Assembly (NCBI GenBank): GCA_963784425.1 | Contig: CAWARM010000014.1 | Coordinates: 62,001 to 126,000 of the forward strand | Direction of reading: 5' to 3' | Source: SHZL01 sp963784425 | Lineage (GTDB): Bacteria > Pseudomonadota > Gammaproteobacteria > Xanthomonadales > SZUA-36 | Length of the DNA stretch: 64,000 bases | In this document: piece after piece, positions 34,867-44,225 of the stretch | Numbering within the stretch: position 1 is the stretch's first letter | Layout of the letters: every line of letters starts with the position of its first letter | Notes under the pieces: generated by a model | Told to the model about the DNA's origin: nothing | The model's input: only the letters and a program-made list of their open reading frames with translations | The model's database searches: none | Translations under genes and position numbers: made by a program

Positions 34867-34887
34867 AAAAGGGGTCAGAGCCCTTTT
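34867..34887. repeat. 'AAAAGGGGTCAGAGCCC' repeat unit
   Basis: Another copy of the unit AAAAGGGGTCAGAGCCCTTT, followed by CAGACCCGCTTTCCCGACCCC, which can pair back to the first half. It lies about 110 bases before the start of the secreted protein gene at 34995 and could form a hairpin in its leader. Confidence 0.65.
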
Positions 34888-34994
34888 CAGACCCGCTTTC
34901 CCGACCCCTTTACCCTCGGGCGTGATTCGCGTACTGTGCCGCGTCCGCGGGCAGAACATTGCCGCGCCGAACATCGTAAAAGAGGAAAATCGTT

Positions 34995-35669
34995 ATGAAT
35001 TTATTCAGTATTTCCGGCATGCGCCCAGATTTTATTGCGCTGCGGTGCGTGTCGCTGGTGCTGTTGGCCATTGCACTCGGCGCTGCCGGGCAGAGCGCTT
35101 TCGCAGCCTCGGTTCTACAGCAAAACCTCGTGGACCTGATCGAAGAGTCCAACGCCATTATGGTTGGCACCGTAAACAAGGTTACCGACGGTTTCACCGA
35201 CCAGGGCGTGCCTTACACCGAAGTCACGCTCAAGGTTTCCGAGAGCATCCTTGGCGCCAAGGATCAGTCAAACACCTACACCTTCCGCCAGTTCGGGTTG
35301 TTAAAGCCACGTGAGATTGGCGGTCGCACCTACCTCGGCACCACGCCCGAAGGCTGGCCCAACTGGAGCAAGCGCGAACATGTGCTGGTGTTCATGAGCA
35401 CGCCCGCGCGCTTGACCGGGCTGCAGACCACCGTGGGCCTGAATCAGGGCAAGCTGCAGTGGAGTGACGGACGCTTGATGAACTCGGAGAACAATGTCGG
35501 CATGTTTTCCAACATGAAAATTACCGCCACTGACCTGAGTAAAGAGCAGACGGCCATGCTGGGTGCGCAACAAGGCAAGGCCATCAGCGCCGAGCCGTTT
35601 GTTGCCCTCGTGCGCCGTGCCGTGAAAGAAGACTGGATCGCCAGGGGAGTCATGCGTCATGAGAAATAG
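34995..35669 (+). CDS. secreted protein of unknown function
   Basis: The 224-residue protein has a signal peptide (basic N-terminus, LVLLAIALGAAGQSAFA ending at about residue 37). The mature part is a mix of predicted beta strands: IMVGTVNKVTDGF, YTEVTLKVSESILG and HVLVFMSTPARLTG. The phrasing 'V.V.V...I.G........' is common in small secreted companions of peptidases. No named family was recognised. It overlaps the following metalloprotease-like gene by 11 bases, so the two are co-translated and likely act together. The start ATG follows AAAGAGGAAAATCGTT. Confidence 0.6.
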   Translation: MNLFSISGMRPDFIALRCVSLVLLAIALGAAGQSAFAASVLQQNLVDLIEESNAIMVGTVNKVTDGFTDQGVPYTEVTLKVSESILGAKDQSNTYTFRQFGLLKPREIGGRTYLGTTPEGWPNWSKREHVLVFMSTPARLTGLQTTVGLNQGKLQWSDGRLMNSENNVGMFSNMKITATDLSKEQTAMLGAQQGKAISAEPFVALVRRAVKEDWIARGVMRHEK

Positions 35670-38172
35670 TCCCGGCAAAATCACCCTTGCAGGCGCATTG
35701 TTTGCCGGGCTGTTCAGTATTACCTCGCAGGCCGGCGGACCGCTGATGCTGTACGACAACCAGGTGCCGATGCGTTGGGATGTCACCAGCCCGATTCCGG
35801 TGTACACCGACCTCGGTGATCTGTGTGACACCAATATCGAGGCCTGGCCCTACAGTGGCTGCCTGACCAATGCGCAGGCGGATGCGGCAGTGGCATTCAG
35901 CTTTGGCCAGTGGACCGCGGTGCCCAGTTCCAGCTTCCAGGCCGAAGTGGTTGGAGACTTCTCGACCATTGGGCTACCCGATATCACCGGGGAAAATGCC
36001 AACCTGATTGTCGGACCCGACAACGGAGGTGGCTACCAGGTGATGTACGACACCGATGGCAGCATCCTGCGCGACTTCTTTGGTGCATCCGAAGCGGTGT
36101 TGGGAATTTCCAGCCCGGAGTGGGCCATCGACGATGTCATTTATGAGTCCTGGGCAGTGATCAACGTAGCCGCAGTGCCTGAAGGCGATGACGGCTCCCA
36201 TGTGGCGGGCGTCATGACGCATGAGTTTGGCCATGGCATTAACCTCGCACATAGCCAGGCGAACGGGCAGATTGCGTTCCTTGGCGCGCCCTGGGCCTGG
36301 ATTCCATGGGCAACCCTGGGCTGTCCGGCTCCCTATGACGTGTCTCCCATCGAAGACTGGGACACCTACGTGCAGTGGGTGGAAAATGTAGCTGTTCCCA
36401 ATACGGAAACGATGTATCCCCTGATTGATCCGGAAGCGACCGGCCCGGCCATGTCCACCGTGGATCGGCCGGAAGATATCTCCTCACTGTCCAATATCTA
36501 CCCCGGCCCGGGCTGGCCTGAAAACCATGGCACGGTTTCCGGTGAAATCCGTCTCAAAGACGGCACGACCGGGCTTACCGGCGTCAACGTGGTCGTGCGT
36601 AACGTGGCCGATCCGCTGGGGGATGTCATCACCGTCCTGTCCGGTAACCTGAGCCAGGGCGAGTATGGGCCCGATGGCCGCTTCACCATCAACGGCCTGA
36701 CTCCGGGTGCGGAATACGTGGTGTACGTCGATAACGTCTATTTCGGCGGCTTCTCAACTCCGCTCGCAACCCTGCCAACTTTTCCGGAATACTGGAATGG
36801 CGCTGATGAAAGCACTGATGCAACGACTGACGATCCCTGTGCATGGAGCACCGTAACCGCAGTAGCCGGAAGCAGTAGCGACACCAGCATTGCCTTTAAC
36901 GGCATTGAAGGCGCTCCCAGGTTTGTGCTGATTCCTGTGCCAGCCGCGACCGACGTGGACAGCACGGGCGAAGTGATAACGGGAACGTACGGCGGCCAGC
37001 TGGGCTGGTTCTATGACACCCGTACCCAGGAGTTCGAGATTTTCGATTCGGCGGCTGCGCCGAGAATGGCCAGCGATGGCAAGACCGTCATCGCGGCAAA
37101 ATGGCCGTCCGTGCCTACCTGGGAGGGCGGCTACTTCGAGCCTGGCCTGTGGTCGACGGAGCAGGGTTGGCAGCCGTTCGAGATGCCTGCCGATGAACCG
37201 GGTTGCGACGGATGGGTATTCTCCCCCTTCGATATCACCGGGGCAGCAGACAAAGTCGTGGGCCTCGGCTATGTGAATGGCTGTCCACACGTGGAGTTCA
37301 ATGAAGACTACACAGAAGTGATTTCCGTCAACAAGCACTGGGCGACAGTCTGGGACAGCGCGGAAGGTCTGCAGTACCTGGAAACGCCCGACTTCGTGCT
37401 GCCGGACTTCGTCGGCTGCCAGTGGAACATGGTATCGGGCTGTCAGGTCCAGGGTAGCCGCGCCAATACCATTTCAACCGACGGCACCCTGGTGGCAGGC
37501 CACGTGGTTGCCATGTCCGGTTACTGGCTGGGCGCGGCCTGGCAGGATGGCAGTTTGATCATGATGGGTGACGATGATCCAAAAGGCTGGATAGGTTCTG
37601 CCAACGCCGTGAACCGCGACGGCAGTGCTGTAGTGGGTGGCCTGGCTGGTGCTGATCAAACCAACTGGGGCCTGGATGCGTATATCTGGTCACCCGAAGG
37701 GGGTACGACCAACCTTGGCCACCTGGAGTATCCGTGTGAAACGGTTGCACCCTGGCTGTGTGAAACGCAGCCCATCGTCGTGTTTCCTGCGGAAGGATTC
37801 GGTGTCACAGAAAAAGGTGATCTGGTGGTTGGTCGCGCCGGTGACTACTGGAACGGCTTCGCGGGTTTCCTGTGGACCGAAGCCACTGGCATGATCAACT
37901 TCGGGGAGTTCCTGCGTAACCAGGGCGTGATGGAAGCATTCAACAACGACCTGTTCTCTCCGCTGGCCGTGTCTGCCGATGGCAAGACCATCGTTGGCTG
38001 GGGCGTAGGCCTGACCAGCGCGGTCAGTTTTGCCGTTAGCCTCGACCAGGTCTGGGTCTGCGGCGTCTACGGCAATTCGCGTTTGGTGGATTTCCCGAAA
38101 ACCCTGGGTCATGCACTGCAGAGGGGAGCGACGCTGGGTCTTTGCGAAAAGGATCGCCCGATCGCACCCTGA
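35659..38172 (+). CDS. secreted metzincin-like metalloprotease with carboxypeptidase-regulatory-like and HAF-like repeats
   Basis: The 837-residue protein has a signal peptide (about residues 1-25). Its first domain contains the zinc site THEFGHGINLAH (188-198, HExxHxxGxxH type) of matrixin-like peptidases. Residues about 295-345 (GTVSGEIRLKDGTTGLTGVN to GRFTINGLTPGAEYVVYVD) form a carboxypeptidase-regulatory-like beta domain. The last 350 residues hold repeats of the type ...VS.DGT.VVGG...A..WS...G...LG.L, as in extracellular HAF-repeat proteins. It is probably released or surface-bound and digests extracellular protein. The start ATG at 35659 has CAGGGGAG ten bases upstream, inside the partner gene. 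Confidence 0.75.
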   Translation: MRNSPGKITLAGALFAGLFSITSQAGGPLMLYDNQVPMRWDVTSPIPVYTDLGDLCDTNIEAWPYSGCLTNAQADAAVAFSFGQWTAVPSSSFQAEVVGDFSTIGLPDITGENANLIVGPDNGGGYQVMYDTDGSILRDFFGASEAVLGISSPEWAIDDVIYESWAVINVAAVPEGDDGSHVAGVMTHEFGHGINLAHSQANGQIAFLGAPWAWIPWATLGCPAPYDVSPIEDWDTYVQWVENVAVPNTETMYPLIDPEATGPAMSTVDRPEDISSLSNIYPGPGWPENHGTVSGEIRLKDGTTGLTGVNVVVRNVADPLGDVITVLSGNLSQGEYGPDGRFTINGLTPGAEYVVYVDNVYFGGFSTPLATLPTFPEYWNGADESTDATTDDPCAWSTVTAVAGSSSDTSIAFNGIEGAPRFVLIPVPAATDVDSTGEVITGTYGGQLGWFYDTRTQEFEIFDSAAAPRMASDGKTVIAAKWPSVPTWEGGYFEPGLWSTEQGWQPFEMPADEPGCDGWVFSPFDITGAADKVVGLGYVNGCPHVEFNEDYTEVISVNKHWATVWDSAEGLQYLETPDFVLPDFVGCQWNMVSGCQVQGSRANTISTDGTLVAGHVVAMSGYWLGAAWQDGSLIMMGDDDPKGWIGSANAVNRDGSAVVGGLAGADQTNWGLDAYIWSPEGGTTNLGHLEYPCETVAPWLCETQPIVVFPAEGFGVTEKGDLVVGRAGDYWNGFAGFLWTEATGMINFGEFLRNQGVMEAFNNDLFSPLAVSADGKTIVGWGVGLTSAVSFAVSLDQVWVCGVYGNSRLVDFPKTLGHALQRGATLGLCEKDRPIAP

Positions 38173-38258
38173 ACAAGAAGCTTAGTGCGCCCCGGCGCTA
38201 GATTGCCGGGAATATTGCGTCTATCCTTTGTGCTCACCCGTCACTATGTATTGTCTGC

Positions 38259-39158
38259 ATGATGAGAAAGAGCGCTGCGGAGTACCTCGAGGACCTGGTC
38301 GTTCCGGCCGGTAAAAAAATATCGCTGGCCAGGGATTACGCAACCGACAACAAGCGCAAACTCGTCAGCAGGGACGCTGGCGAAGAGCTTTTGCAGGAAG
38401 GCCTGGTGCATCTCGCCGAAATGCAGGACAAGCTCTATGCGCACGACCAGTACAGTGTTCTTGTGGTGCTGCAAGCCATGGATGCAGCCGGCAAGGATGG
38501 CATCATCAAGCACGTCATCAGCGGCCTCAATCCCATCGGGGTAAAGGTTGCATCGTTCAAGGCGCCCACCAGTCACGAGCTGGACCACGATTATTTCTGG
38601 CGCCACTACCTGGCGCTGCCGGCGCGCGGCGAAATTGGTATTTTCAATCGCTCGCACTATGAAAACGTGCTGGTGACACGCGTGCATCCTGAACTGGTGC
38701 TGAAGGAAAACCTGCCGGGTGTAGTCAGCCTGCATGATATTACGCATGAGTTCTGGCAAAAGCGCTACCAGCAGATCAACCGTTTTGAGAAAAACCTCGC
38801 AGAAAATGGGGTCGTCATCATCAAGATCTTCCTGCATCTTTCCAAAGACGAGCAGAAAAAGCGCTTTTTAGACCGCATTGACGACCCTGCCAAGAACTGG
38901 AAACTCTCCCCATTCGATGCCAAAGAGCGTAAGTTCTGGGATGATTATCAGCGGGCTTATGAAGAAATGCTGCCGGCCACCAGCTGTGAAAGCGCACCGT
39001 GGTTCGTGGTGCCGGCGGACGACAAGTGGTTTGCGCGCCTGTGCATTGCAGCCATCATCACCCGGCAGTTCGAACAGCTGAACCTTGAGTACCCGAGTGT
39101 CAGTGACGAGCAGCGTGCGGTGCTGCAAGACATAAAGAAAGAGCTGCTTGCTGAATAG
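38259..39158 (+). CDS. polyphosphate kinase 2 (PPK2) family protein
   Basis: The 299-residue cytoplasmic protein has the PPK2 features: Walker A AMDAAGKDGIIKHV (about 73-86), the GLNPIGVKVASFKAPT block, the GEIGIFNRSHYENVLVTRVHP Walker B/lid region and the closing FDAKERKFWDDYQRAYEEML. PPK2 enzymes use polyphosphate to phosphorylate nucleotides (NDP or NMP) or the reverse. The length and one-domain form suit class I or III; which nucleotide is used cannot be told. The start ATG at 38259 is followed by a second ATG. It is four bases upstream of the PxpA gene and probably shares its transcript. Confidence 0.9.
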   Translation: MMRKSAAEYLEDLVVPAGKKISLARDYATDNKRKLVSRDAGEELLQEGLVHLAEMQDKLYAHDQYSVLVVLQAMDAAGKDGIIKHVISGLNPIGVKVASFKAPTSHELDHDYFWRHYLALPARGEIGIFNRSHYENVLVTRVHPELVLKENLPGVVSLHDITHEFWQKRYQQINRFEKNLAENGVVIIKIFLHLSKDEQKKRFLDRIDDPAKNWKLSPFDAKERKFWDDYQRAYEEMLPATSCESAPWFVVPADDKWFARLCIAAIITRQFEQLNLEYPSVSDEQRAVLQDIKKELLAE

Positions 39159-39162
39159 CAGC

Positions 39163-39912
39163 ATGGTTAAAATCGACCTCAATGCCGATATCGCCGAAAC
39201 AGGCATCGACATTGATGCGGCACTCATGCCGTACATTTCCTCGGCCAATATCGCATGCGGCTTTCACGCGGGCAGTCCGTTGCAAATGGCTGAAGCCGTT
39301 CAATTGTGCCTGCAACATAAGGTGATCATCGGCGCGCACCCTTCATACCGGGATCGCGAGGGATTCGGGCGGCGGCCGCAGCGTTGCTCTGCCGCGGAAA
39401 TCTATAAACTGATGCAGGATCAACTGGGGGCATTGGCCGCCATTGCGCAGGCTCAGCAGGCGCGCCTGCACCATGTCAAACCGCACGGCGCACTGTATAA
39501 CGAGGCGGCAGTGACGCCAGCGGTGGCCAACGTCATTGCCGCGGCAGTGCGTGATTTCGATAGCAGCCTGTGCCTGGTCGGCCTGGCGAATTCCCAGTTG
39601 ATCCGTTCCGGGAAAGCGGTCGGTCTGAAGACCCTGGCTGAAGGATTCGTGGACCGGCGCTACACCGATGACGGGCTGCTGGTGGCGCGCACACAGGAAA
39701 ACGCACTGGTAGAAACTGAGCAGGAGGCAATTGACCAGGCCGTTGGGATGGTGCTGCAACGCCAGGTCAGGACCTGCTCCGGCAGGGTGGTGGGCCTGGA
39801 GGTGCAAACGCTGTGCGTGCATGGCGATGGCCCGCATGCCGTGGTGTTCGCCCGGGCATTGCAAAGAGCATTTACCAGCCATGGCATCCAGGTGACTGCG
39901 GAGCAAACATGA
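39163..39912 (+). CDS. pxpA: LamB/YcsF family, 5-oxoprolinase subunit A-like
   Basis: The 249-residue cytoplasmic protein begins VKIDLNADIAETGIDIDAAL and continues with SSANIACGFHAGSP, IIGAHPSYRDREGFGRR and HHVKPHGALYNEA, the signature series of the LamB/YcsF family, of which PxpA is the subunit that opens 5-oxoproline in PxpABC. The PxpB and PxpC subunits are not in this window. The normal DLNADLGE is DLNADIAE here. It overlaps the DUF969 permease start by four bases. With DUF969 and DUF979 it forms a set found elsewhere around 5-oxoproline and pyrrolidone peptidase genes, so pyroglutamate metabolism is likely. Confidence 0.85.
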   Translation: MVKIDLNADIAETGIDIDAALMPYISSANIACGFHAGSPLQMAEAVQLCLQHKVIIGAHPSYRDREGFGRRPQRCSAAEIYKLMQDQLGALAAIAQAQQARLHHVKPHGALYNEAAVTPAVANVIAAAVRDFDSSLCLVGLANSQLIRSGKAVGLKTLAEGFVDRRYTDDGLLVARTQENALVETEQEAIDQAVGMVLQRQVRTCSGRVVGLEVQTLCVHGDGPHAVVFARALQRAFTSHGIQVTAEQT

Positions 39913-40610
39913 ATTATTGGCCGCTGCTGGGCGTGTTGATTGTCATCATCGGTTTCATGCAGCGGTGGAACCCGGTGCTGGTGGTTATCCTGGCCGGAGC
40001 CACGGCGGGCGTGGCGGCCGGAATGAGCCCTGCACAACTGCTGACCGAAACAGGGGAAGGCTTTACCAAAAACCGTTACCTCGCCATATTCATCCTGACC
40101 TTGCCGGTGCTGGGCGCGCTGGAGCGCTCCGGCCTGCGCGAACAGGCGCAAAACTGGATCAGCAGCAAAAAAGCACTCACTGTCGACCGCTTGCTGACGG
40201 TGTACCTGGGGGTCCGCCAACTCACTTCAGCCCTGGGGCTCATGAGCCTGGGCGGCCAGGCGCAAACGGTGCGGCCTTTGCTGGCGCCCATGGTCGAGGG
40301 CTCTGCGCAGGTCGAGCACGGCGCCATCGGGCCAAAGGTGCGCGAGCAACTGCGTGCGTTCTGCGCGGCCACCGATAACGTGGGCCTGTTTTTTGGCGAG
40401 GATATTTTCGTCGCGTTCGGCGCGGTGCTGCTGATCCAGGGTATTTATGCCGACAATGGCATTGCGCTTGAGCCGATGGAGATTGCTCTCTGGGGCATTC
40501 CCACCGCCATTGCGGCATTCCTCATTCACTCGTTCCGGATCCGGCGCTTCGCTCGCAAGCTGGAGCAGTCGATCAGGCAGGAACATGCGGCTGAGTCATC
40601 TCCATGCTGA
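39909..40610 (+). CDS. DUF969 family membrane protein
   Basis: The 233-residue inner-membrane protein begins NYWPLLGVLIVIIGFMQRWNPVL and has TKNRYLAIFILTLPVLGALERSGL, typical of DUF969. Several helices and a conserved charged loop are seen. DUF969 and DUF979 are always adjacent and together are thought to form a transporter, perhaps for 5-oxoproline. The ATG overlaps the PxpA stop by four bases, and its own stop overlaps the DUF979 start by seven bases, so the set is translated as one unit. Confidence 0.85.
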   Translation: MNYWPLLGVLIVIIGFMQRWNPVLVVILAGATAGVAAGMSPAQLLTETGEGFTKNRYLAIFILTLPVLGALERSGLREQAQNWISSKKALTVDRLLTVYLGVRQLTSALGLMSLGGQAQTVRPLLAPMVEGSAQVEHGAIGPKVREQLRAFCAATDNVGLFFGEDIFVAFGAVLLIQGIYADNGIALEPMEIALWGIPTAIAAFLIHSFRIRRFARKLEQSIRQEHAAESSPC

Positions 40611-41557
40611 CGCTCAACCACATCTACGTGGTGGCCGGCATCTACCTGCTCTACACCGCCTGGCAGGGCTGGCAGGACCAGGGCAATCCCAAACGCATGA
40701 CCACTGCAGCGTTTTGGGGCTTGCTGGGCATCACCTTCCTGATCGGTGATGTCATTCCCCCGATGTACATGGGCATCCTGGCCATCGTCATAGGCCTGCT
40801 GGCTGCGGGTGGCGGTTTGGCCAGCGGCAGCTATCCGGTGGTTTCACAACAGGTGCGGGAAGAAAGAGCGGCGCTGCTCAAGGGCCGCTTGTTCATTCCG
40901 GCACTGATGATTCCATTTTTCACGCTGTTGGGAACGGTTGGCCTGAAGCACGTGACCCTCTTTGGCCATGCGCTCGTGGGTAGTGAAAACATCACCGTCA
41001 TTTCCCTGGGCTTGGCCTGCATTGTCGCTTTTGTTTTTGCCCTGGCCATGACGCGGGTCAAAATCGCGGACGCCATACAGTCGGCGCGCGGCATACTGGA
41101 CGCCATTGGCTGGGCCGCCATTTTGCCGCTGTTGCTGGCGGTATTGGGCGGTATTTTCAACAAGGCGGGGATCGGCAATGTGTTGGCGGAAGTGCTGACC
41201 ACGGCGCTGCCGCTGCAGTATCCCTGGGTGGCCGTGCTGGCCTATGGGTTGGGCATGGTCGCTTTCGCCATGATCATGGGCAATGCATTTGCAGCGTTTC
41301 CGGTACTGACCATTGGTATCGCTCTGCCGGTGCTGGTGCAGCAGCACGGCGCCAATCCTGCGCCCCTTGCCGCGCTGGGCATGTTGACAGGTTACTGCGG
41401 TACGTTGATGACGCCGATGGCGGCCAACTACAACATCGTTCCGGCGGCATTGCTGGAGTTATCCAACAAGAATGCGGTCATTCGGGCGCAAATCATGACT
41501 GCACTGCCGTTGATGGCATGTTGTATTGTGCTGATGTACTGGCTGGTTTTTCTTTGA
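40604..41557 (+). CDS. DUF979 family membrane protein
   Basis: The 317-residue inner-membrane protein has about nine predicted helices and begins LNHIYVVAGIYLLYTAWQGW. It shows GDVIPPMYMGILAIVIGLLA and the C-terminal AFAAFPVLTIGIALPVLV and GYCGTLMTPMAANYNIVPAALLEL blocks of DUF979. With DUF969 it is likely the second half of a two-part transporter. The DUF711 gene follows after 37 bases. Confidence 0.85.
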   Translation: MLTLNHIYVVAGIYLLYTAWQGWQDQGNPKRMTTAAFWGLLGITFLIGDVIPPMYMGILAIVIGLLAAGGGLASGSYPVVSQQVREERAALLKGRLFIPALMIPFFTLLGTVGLKHVTLFGHALVGSENITVISLGLACIVAFVFALAMTRVKIADAIQSARGILDAIGWAAILPLLLAVLGGIFNKAGIGNVLAEVLTTALPLQYPWVAVLAYGLGMVAFAMIMGNAFAAFPVLTIGIALPVLVQQHGANPAPLAALGMLTGYCGTLMTPMAANYNIVPAALLELSNKNAVIRAQIMTALPLMACCIVLMYWLVFL

Positions 41558-41594
41558 AGAATTTTCCTACGGGCATTGATTCATGGAGTACAGC

Positions 41595-42875
41595 ATGAAA
41601 ATAGGACTTTCGCGGCGTGAGTTTGCCGGCCTCCTCGGCCTTGGCTCGGTTTGGCCTTTTGCTGCCAGCTTTGGTGCCGGCCCGGATGCCGACCCAAGTG
41701 CAGGCGGCACACCAAAAGACTTTCGTGTCAGGACCATTACCGCCGGTGTGCACTTGTCCAGTGGCAGCAATCTTGATCCGGCCAAAATCGCCGTAGCTTT
41801 TTTGCACCAGGCTCGCAGCAGGTTCGAAGCGGAAGGCTACGAGGTCCAGACCCTGCGCCTGGCCACGCAGCCTCTGGAGAGTTACCTGCCGGACTGGACA
41901 GACCCTGCATCGCTGGCGGCGATCAAAGATCTTGACCAGTTTGCCGTGGATAACCAGGTCAATTGCAGCATCGGCCCGGTCATTACCGCTGACCAGTACC
42001 ACCAGGGGTTCGCAGCCTGGGCCGCAGAACTGGTGCAGCAAACCAGCAACATCAGCTTCAGTTGCCAGATGGCTTCCGCCGCATCGGGCGTGCATTTCAA
42101 TGCACTGCGTTCTGCTGCTGAAGCCATGCATGCCATTACCCGGGCCACTCCCGGTGGTGAGGGCAATTTCCGCTTTGCCGCGGCCGCCTTTATTCCTTCC
42201 GGCACGCCGTTTTTCCCGGTAGCCTGGTTTGACCAGGGCATGGCGTTCAGCATCGGTCTGGAAACTCCCAACCTGCTCACCGCCGCATTTGCGGGACGAA
42301 AGGATTTCAACGATGCGAAGCAGCGGCTCAAGGCCAGCATGGAGTCTGCACTGGGCCCGGTGGCTGCACTTGCCGGCGAGCTGGCGCAGAGTGCCGGGTG
42401 GAACTACCTCGGTATCGATACCTCGCCAGCGCCTGGCCTTGATGCCAGCATTGGCCGGGCGATAGAGACGCTGACCCAGATTCCGTTCGGAGGCCCCTCC
42501 ACGCTGGCGGCGTGTGCGGCTATCACGGATGTACTCAAGGGTTTGAGCATCAAGACCTGTGGTTATTCCGGATTGATGCTGCCCGTTTTGGAGGACCCGG
42601 TGCTGGCACAGCGGGCCGATGAGGGCAGATATGGTATTTCCGAACTGCTGCTGTTCTCCAACGTGTGCGGCACCGGACTGGATGTTGTTCCCCTGCCCGG
42701 TGATGCGTCAGTAGAGGAGCTGACCGCGGTGATATCAGACGTGGCGGCTCTTGCCACCAAGTATCACAAGCCCCTGTCTGCCCGGCTTTTCCCGGCCCCC
42801 GGAAAGAAGGCCGGCGACAAAGTACGTTTCGATAATCCCCATCTCACCGAATGCGTAGTAATGGCGCCTGGATAA
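41595..42875 (+). CDS. Tat-exported DUF711 family protein
   Basis: The 426-residue protein has a likely twin-arginine signal at its start (LSRREFAGLLGLGSVWPFAASFGAG), then the DUF711 body, marked by RVRTITAGVHL-like opening FRVRTITAGVHLSS, IDTSPAPGLDASIG and GLSIKTCGYSGLMLPVLEDPVLA. The function of DUF711 proteins is not established. The ATG at 41595 follows TGGAGTACAGC. Export signals are unusual for this family, which is normally cytoplasmic, so the N-terminus deserves checking. It ends five bases before the stop of the convergent small secreted protein gene. Confidence 0.78.
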   Translation: MKIGLSRREFAGLLGLGSVWPFAASFGAGPDADPSAGGTPKDFRVRTITAGVHLSSGSNLDPAKIAVAFLHQARSRFEAEGYEVQTLRLATQPLESYLPDWTDPASLAAIKDLDQFAVDNQVNCSIGPVITADQYHQGFAAWAAELVQQTSNISFSCQMASAASGVHFNALRSAAEAMHAITRATPGGEGNFRFAAAAFIPSGTPFFPVAWFDQGMAFSIGLETPNLLTAAFAGRKDFNDAKQRLKASMESALGPVAALAGELAQSAGWNYLGIDTSPAPGLDASIGRAIETLTQIPFGGPSTLAACAAITDVLKGLSIKTCGYSGLMLPVLEDPVLAQRADEGRYGISELLLFSNVCGTGLDVVPLPGDASVEELTAVISDVAALATKYHKPLSARLFPAPGKKAGDKVRFDNPHLTECVVMAPG

Positions 42876-42879
42876 CAGG

Positions 42880-43293
42880 CTACTCCTTATCCGGGTTGAT
42901 GCGCACGCCTTTGACGGTGTTGGAAACCAGTGCATAGCCAAAATAAACCCCGCCAAAGCGGCGCTTGACCAGCACGTCCTCGCCATCATCGCGCTCAATG
43001 TAGTATTGATCCTTGGGCAGTTGCTCCCTCAGGGCTTTCACCACGGCCTTGGCCACGGCATTCTCGCCGGTGCCTTTCTTGATGGAGATCTCCGCCACGG
43101 TGGGCTCGCCTTTCTTGGGCGTGAACTTCATGGTGATGACGCCGTCCGATTCAGCGTTGCCACTAAACTGCAGGCGCCACTTGTTGGAGGTGCCTATCCC
43201 GGCTGAAAGATCGGTGGCCGCTAGCAGCAGGCATACCAGTACACACAGTGCGCCGGCGAAGTTGAAGCGCTTGAGTCTTTGGCTTGACGGCAT
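42880..43293 (-). CDS. small secreted or lipoprotein-like protein of unknown function
   Basis: The 137-residue protein has a clear signal peptide (RLKRFNFAGALCVLVCLLLAATDLSAG). The mature part is basic and predicted beta-rich, with ITMKFTPKKGEPTVAEISIK, RRFGGVYFGYALVSNTVKGV and a helix AKAVVKALREQLP. No family was recognised. I use the ATG at 43293, preceded by GGGAGCTTTATC; the longer reading to 43434 reads into the divergent kinase gene. It is divergent from the RIO kinase gene across 61 bases. Confidence 0.65.
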   Translation of the reverse strand: MPSSQRLKRFNFAGALCVLVCLLLAATDLSAGIGTSNKWRLQFSGNAESDGVITMKFTPKKGEPTVAEISIKKGTGENAVAKAVVKALREQLPKDQYYIERDDGEDVLVKRRFGGVYFGYALVSNTVKGVRINPDKE

Positions 43294-43354
43294 GATAAAG
43301 CTCCCGAAAAAAGCCGATAATAGCAGCATGATCTCAATAATGGTTCTCGTCCGA

Positions 43355-44212
43355 ATGAAAACTCCCAAGGGCCTGCAGCCATTAATTGATGATGGCGTCA
43401 TCGATGCCGTCATGCGCCAGCTCAAAAGTGGCAAGGAAGCCTCCGTTTACGTGGTGCGCTCAGGTGATGAGGTTCTGTGCGCCAAGGTGTACAAGGATAT
43501 GGAGCAGCGCAGCTTCCAGGCCCGGGTGCGGTACCAGGAAGGGCGCAAGACGCGCGGCAGCAGGCAGGCGCGCGCCATGGGCAAGGCGACAAAATTCGGG
43601 CGTAAGGAGCAGGAATCGGCCTGGAAGAATGCCGAAGCAGACGCTTTGTATCGCCTCTTCGATGCCGGGGTTCGCGTGCCCAGGCCGCATGGCTATTTTC
43701 ATGGCGTGTTGCTGATGGAGTTGGTTACGGATGCGGCAGGCCATAGCGCCCAGCGCCTGGGCGAGGTGGAACTCACCATGGAAGAAGCACGCGGCTACCA
43801 CGACCGGCTGATCGCTGACGTGGTGCGCATGCTGTGCATCGGCATGATCCATGGCGACCTCTCGGAGTACAACGTATTGGTTGCGCCGGGCGGCCCCGTG
43901 ATCATTGATCTCCCGCAAGTGGTAAGCGCGGCCGGCAACAATGCAGCGCGCGCCATGCTGCTGCGCGATGTGCACAACATCAGGGATAGCCTGGGCCGCT
44001 TTTCGCCTGAACTCCTGGCCACGCATTTTGGTGAGGAGATGTGGTTCCTGTATGAGCAAGGCAAGCTGAAACCGGATGATGTTCTGACGGGCAAGTTTGT
44101 GTTCGACCAACGCACCGCGGATGTCGATGGCGTCATGCTGACCATCGAAGACGCGCGCCAGGAAGCAATCGCTCGCCAACTGGGCCGCGAGGAAGCTGCG
44201 GAAAGGGATTGA
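43355..44212 (+). CDS. RIO1-family serine kinase-like protein
   Basis: The 285-residue cytoplasmic protein has the RIO kinase layout: P-loop SGKEASVYVVRSGD (25-38), the ATP-binding lysine in CAKVYK (K44), catalytic MIHGDLSEYNVL (about 164-175) and the metal site VIIDLPQ (about 184-190). The YQEGRKTRGSRQARAMGK basic block is typical of bacterial RIO proteins. Their targets in bacteria are largely unknown. I start at MKTPKGLQPL (43355); ATGs at 43328 and 43340 are also in frame. Eleven bases after its stop a long palindrome begins. Confidence 0.88.
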   Translation: MKTPKGLQPLIDDGVIDAVMRQLKSGKEASVYVVRSGDEVLCAKVYKDMEQRSFQARVRYQEGRKTRGSRQARAMGKATKFGRKEQESAWKNAEADALYRLFDAGVRVPRPHGYFHGVLLMELVTDAAGHSAQRLGEVELTMEEARGYHDRLIADVVRMLCIGMIHGDLSEYNVLVAPGGPVIIDLPQVVSAAGNNAARAMLLRDVHNIRDSLGRFSPELLATHFGEEMWFLYEQGKLKPDDVLTGKFVFDQRTADVDGVMLTIEDARQEAIARQLGREEAAERD

Positions 44213-44225
44213 CTGCGCGAGAAAT

